Source: JAGLOK01 sp963676355
Lineage (GTDB): Bacteria > Bacillota > Clostridia > Christensenellales > UMGS416
Length of the DNA: 64,000 bases
Direction of reading: 5' to 3'
Assembly (NCBI GenBank): GCA_963676355.1
Contig: OY781093.1
Span: forward strand, 2,790,001-2,854,000
The translations under genes were made by a program, and so were the position numbers. This document shows, piece by piece, positions 62,041 to 64,000 of this stretch (position 1 is its first letter; each line of letters begins with the position of its first letter). Below the pieces are notes generated by a model. The model had not been told where the DNA came from. It made no database searches and saw nothing but the letters and a program-made list of their open reading frames with translations.

Positions 62041-63139
62041 TTATCACACCTGCCATCTTGTCAAAATTCCGGCTTTTTCCCACCATCTTTTTTCCCGTAT
62101 TGAAATAAGCTATAGAAACAGCTATATCTTCAAGCTTTATTACGCCCTGTATTTTCTCCAGAGATTTCTCGCATAAATAATCAAATACGCCAAGCATATT
62201 TTGTCTCTCCAGCAGTTCACAGGCTTCGTCTGTCGTATTGCACTCCAATATTTTAAGCGCAGTATCAAGGTCTTTACACTCTTTTATGACACCGGATGCT
62301 ATTATCTCCATCTTAGCATCCGACACATATGAATGCGTGTTAAAATTCCCTCCGGCAAGCTTTACGAATTTCCCTAAATGACCCAATATCAGTATGTTTT
62401 CTACATTTTTATTTTTCAAGTAAAATAGCGCGTCCCCTATGAAGTTACTTACCTTGACTATTTTTTTCTCATCTATCTTAAGGATATTTTTAGCATAATC
62501 ATAACCATAGTTACCCGACACGACAACTACATTTTTGTTTTCCTGTAGCATCATATCAATTTCGGTCATCATGCTGTCTATATATCCCCGATTACTCATA
62601 GGCTCCACTATCCCGGTCGTCCCAATGATAGATATACCACCCACTATTCCAAGCTTTTCATTCAATGTCTTTTTGGCAAGCTCCGCGCCGTTTTCCACAC
62701 TTATTTCTACGCTTACGCACTGTCCGCCGCTTTCTTCTTTTATAGCTTTTTCTATCATCTTCCTAGGCACTGGATTTATCGCCGGTCTACCAGCTTCTAC
62801 TTGTAGACCTTTTTTTGTAACCGTGCCTATTCCCTCTCCCGCCGTTATCTCAAATGCTTTCGAATGCCTTGCCGTAGCATACACCCTGCATCCGTCCAAA
62901 ACATTGCGGTCATCTCCGCCATCCACTTTTACATAGCATGTGGCACTATCATCAGTCAATATCGCTTCATCTATATTAAGTCTGTATTCTTCACCTATAG
63001 GCAGCATCACATCAACGCTTTGGGGAGCCTTACCGCTTATAAGTGCGCATACCGAAGCTTTGGCTGCGGCGGCCGCAGTCGTACCGGTAGTAAATCCTTT
63101 CCTTAGCTTTTTACCGTATTTGTAGCTATATCCTGTCAT
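62033..63139 (-). CDS. cbiD: Cobalt-precorrin-5B C1-methyltransferase
   Basis: The 368 residues start with LRKGFTTGTTAAAAAKA, the signature of CbiD, and have GIGTVTKKGLQVEAGRPAINPVPR and GGISIIGTTGIVEPMS. It methylates C1 in the anaerobic pathway and is a marker of that oxygen-independent route. It overlaps cbiC by four bases. Confidence 0.95.
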   Translation of the reverse strand: MTGYSYKYGKKLRKGFTTGTTAAAAAKASVCALISGKAPQSVDVMLPIGEEYRLNIDEAILTDDSATCYVKVDGGDDRNVLDGCRVYATARHSKAFEITAGEGIGTVTKKGLQVEAGRPAINPVPRKMIEKAIKEESGGQCVSVEISVENGAELAKKTLNEKLGIVGGISIIGTTGIVEPMSNRGYIDSMMTEIDMMLQENKNVVVVSGNYGYDYAKNILKIDEKKIVKVSNFIGDALFYLKNKNVENILILGHLGKFVKLAGGNFNTHSYVSDAKMEIIASGVIKECKDLDTALKILECNTTDEACELLERQNMLGVFDYLCEKSLEKIQGVIKLEDIAVSIAYFNTGKKMVGKSRNFDKMAGVINA

Positions 63140-63789
63140 TTTCGAATTTCATATGTCACGGCGTTTATGATGCTTGCCGCCACATTGCTCCCACCCTTTC
63201 TAGAAAGTGACGTTATATGGGGTATATCATATGAATTTAGCTTCTTTTTTGACTCGAACGCACCTACAAAACCCACTGGCATCCCGACGATGCATTTTAT
63301 AGACTTGTCATCCTTGTCGTAATGCTCGAGCAGCCTAAAAAGCGCGGTAGGTGCATTACCTATTACGAAAATCTTATCACCTTCGCGCCTAAGCGCTATA
63401 TCTACCGCAGCCATAGAGCGCGTTATGCCTTCCTTTTTTGCTAACTGTGCTGTTTCTTTTTCGGCAATAAGGCAATGATATCCTACTGCCAGCTCATCCA
63501 AATTCCTTTTGTTAATACCCGAAAGTGCCATATTAGTATCCGTATAAATATGGCTTCCTGCTTTCAAATATTTCACTATCGTTTCAATGAAATCATCTGT
63601 CATTGAAAGCATAGAAAGATATTCAAAGTCAGCAGTAGTATGTATCACTCTTTTAACTATATGCTCGTGATATCTGTCTTTGAATGTGAAGTTTTCATCT
63701 TTGGCGGCTATCTCGTCGCCAATTATCTCAAACGATTTCTTTTCTATAAGTTTTGGATTTTCAATATAGGTCTTACTCAATCGAAACAC
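63136..63789 (-). CDS. cbiC: Cobalt-precorrin-8 methylmutase
   Basis: The 217 residues hold VIHTTADFEY with the catalytic His at residue 50, TDTNMALSGIN, and IVGMPVGFVGAFESKKKL, matching CbiC/CobH. It moves the C11 methyl to C12 to give cobyrinic acid. A GTG at 63789 or a TTG at 63780 may be the start; the GTG overlaps the end of the preceding reductase gene. Confidence 0.94.
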   Translation of the reverse strand: MFRLSKTYIENPKLIEKKSFEIIGDEIAAKDENFTFKDRYHEHIVKRVIHTTADFEYLSMLSMTDDFIETIVKYLKAGSHIYTDTNMALSGINKRNLDELAVGYHCLIAEKETAQLAKKEGITRSMAAVDIALRREGDKIFVIGNAPTALFRLLEHYDKDDKSIKCIVGMPVGFVGAFESKKKLNSYDIPHITSLSRKGGSNVAASIINAVTYEIRK

Positions 63790-64000
63790 CTGCTTTCAAA
63801 CAATATTGCGCAAATTCCTTCATATCATAAAATGTATTAGGCAAATCCGCTTTTTGCCTTTCCAATACTATTATTTTAATATCATTGCGCAAGGCGGCCT
63901 CTATTTTTTCCACAGTGCCACCTTCCACTCCGCTGTCTTTTGCCAGTATTGCTTCTACATTGTACGCGTCAATCAAAGCGTCGTTTATCTTCTGGATATT
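63773..64000 (-). CDS. cbiJ: Cobalt-precorrin-6A reductase, C-terminal part
   Basis: Only the last 75 codons are in the window; the frame is open to the edge. The sequence IEAILAKDSGVEGG-like stretch (VEAILAKDSGVEGGTVEKIEAA) and IIVLERQKADLP match the C-terminus of CbiJ/CobK, which reduces cobalt-precorrin-6A with NAD(P)H. Its place just upstream of cbiC in the same transcript supports this. It overlaps cbiC by 17 bases. Confidence 0.8.
   Translation of the reverse strand, partial: NIQKINDALIDAYNVEAILAKDSGVEGGTVEKIEAALRNDIKIIVLERQKADLPNTFYDMKEFAQYCLKAGVSIE

Overview
The window looks like a chromosomal segment of an AT-rich, probably strictly anaerobic, Firmicute of the class Clostridia. The evidence is DegV, an FmdB-type zinc ribbon, MurA with a TTG start, lipoproteins with a lipobox, a BceRSAB-like ABC/two-component cassette and the anaerobic (cbi) cobalamin pathway. 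I cannot name the species. Several real starts are GTG or TTG with strong Shine-Dalgarno (SD) sites.

Layout. (1) 1-14.8 kb is core-like. It holds a partial AEC-type carrier, an ExbB/ExbD/ExbD-like operon, a VanZ-domain membrane protein and degV on the minus strand. On the plus strand are the fmdB-like gene with murA, a phosphodiester glycosidase, a GH78 rhamnosidase, thpR, ychF, a solute-binding lipoprotein and tRNA-Ser(GGA). (2) 14.8-43.1 kb is an accessory region just downstream of the tRNA. It holds three IS3-family elements or remnants and an IS6-family remnant. It also holds an orphan ParB-like gene and an ABC exporter/two-component cassette lying between IS copies. Two related modules sit here, each a giant surface protein (Gly-rich repeats, seven BIG2 Ig-like repeats, a shared C-terminal domain and membrane anchor), a small gene just upstream, and a large ATP-binding LuxR-type regulator. 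(3) 43.4-64.0 kb is a cobalamin locus, all on the minus strand. A tightly overlapping biosynthetic operon (cbiJ partial, cbiC, D, E, T, F, pduO-type adenosyltransferase, cbiB, cobD, cbiA, cbiP) is followed by a cobalamin riboswitch with a terminator. The riboswitch precedes a BtuFCD-like ABC importer, cobN, a small lipoprotein, cbiK, and ChlI-like and ChlD-like chelatase subunits.

How the genes work together. The cobalamin locus joins corrin-ring synthesis, adenosylation, amidation and aminopropanol attachment to a B12-repressed import and metal-chelation operon. It encodes both a single-subunit chelatase (CbiK) and the parts of a three-subunit ATP-dependent chelatase (CobN, ChlI, ChlD). The two LuxR-type regulator/surface-protein modules look like duplicated, separately regulated cell-surface systems and are the least described part of the window. 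A further unusual signal is the shared layout of the murA and ychF translation starts, where a hairpin sits directly between a strong SD and the start codon.
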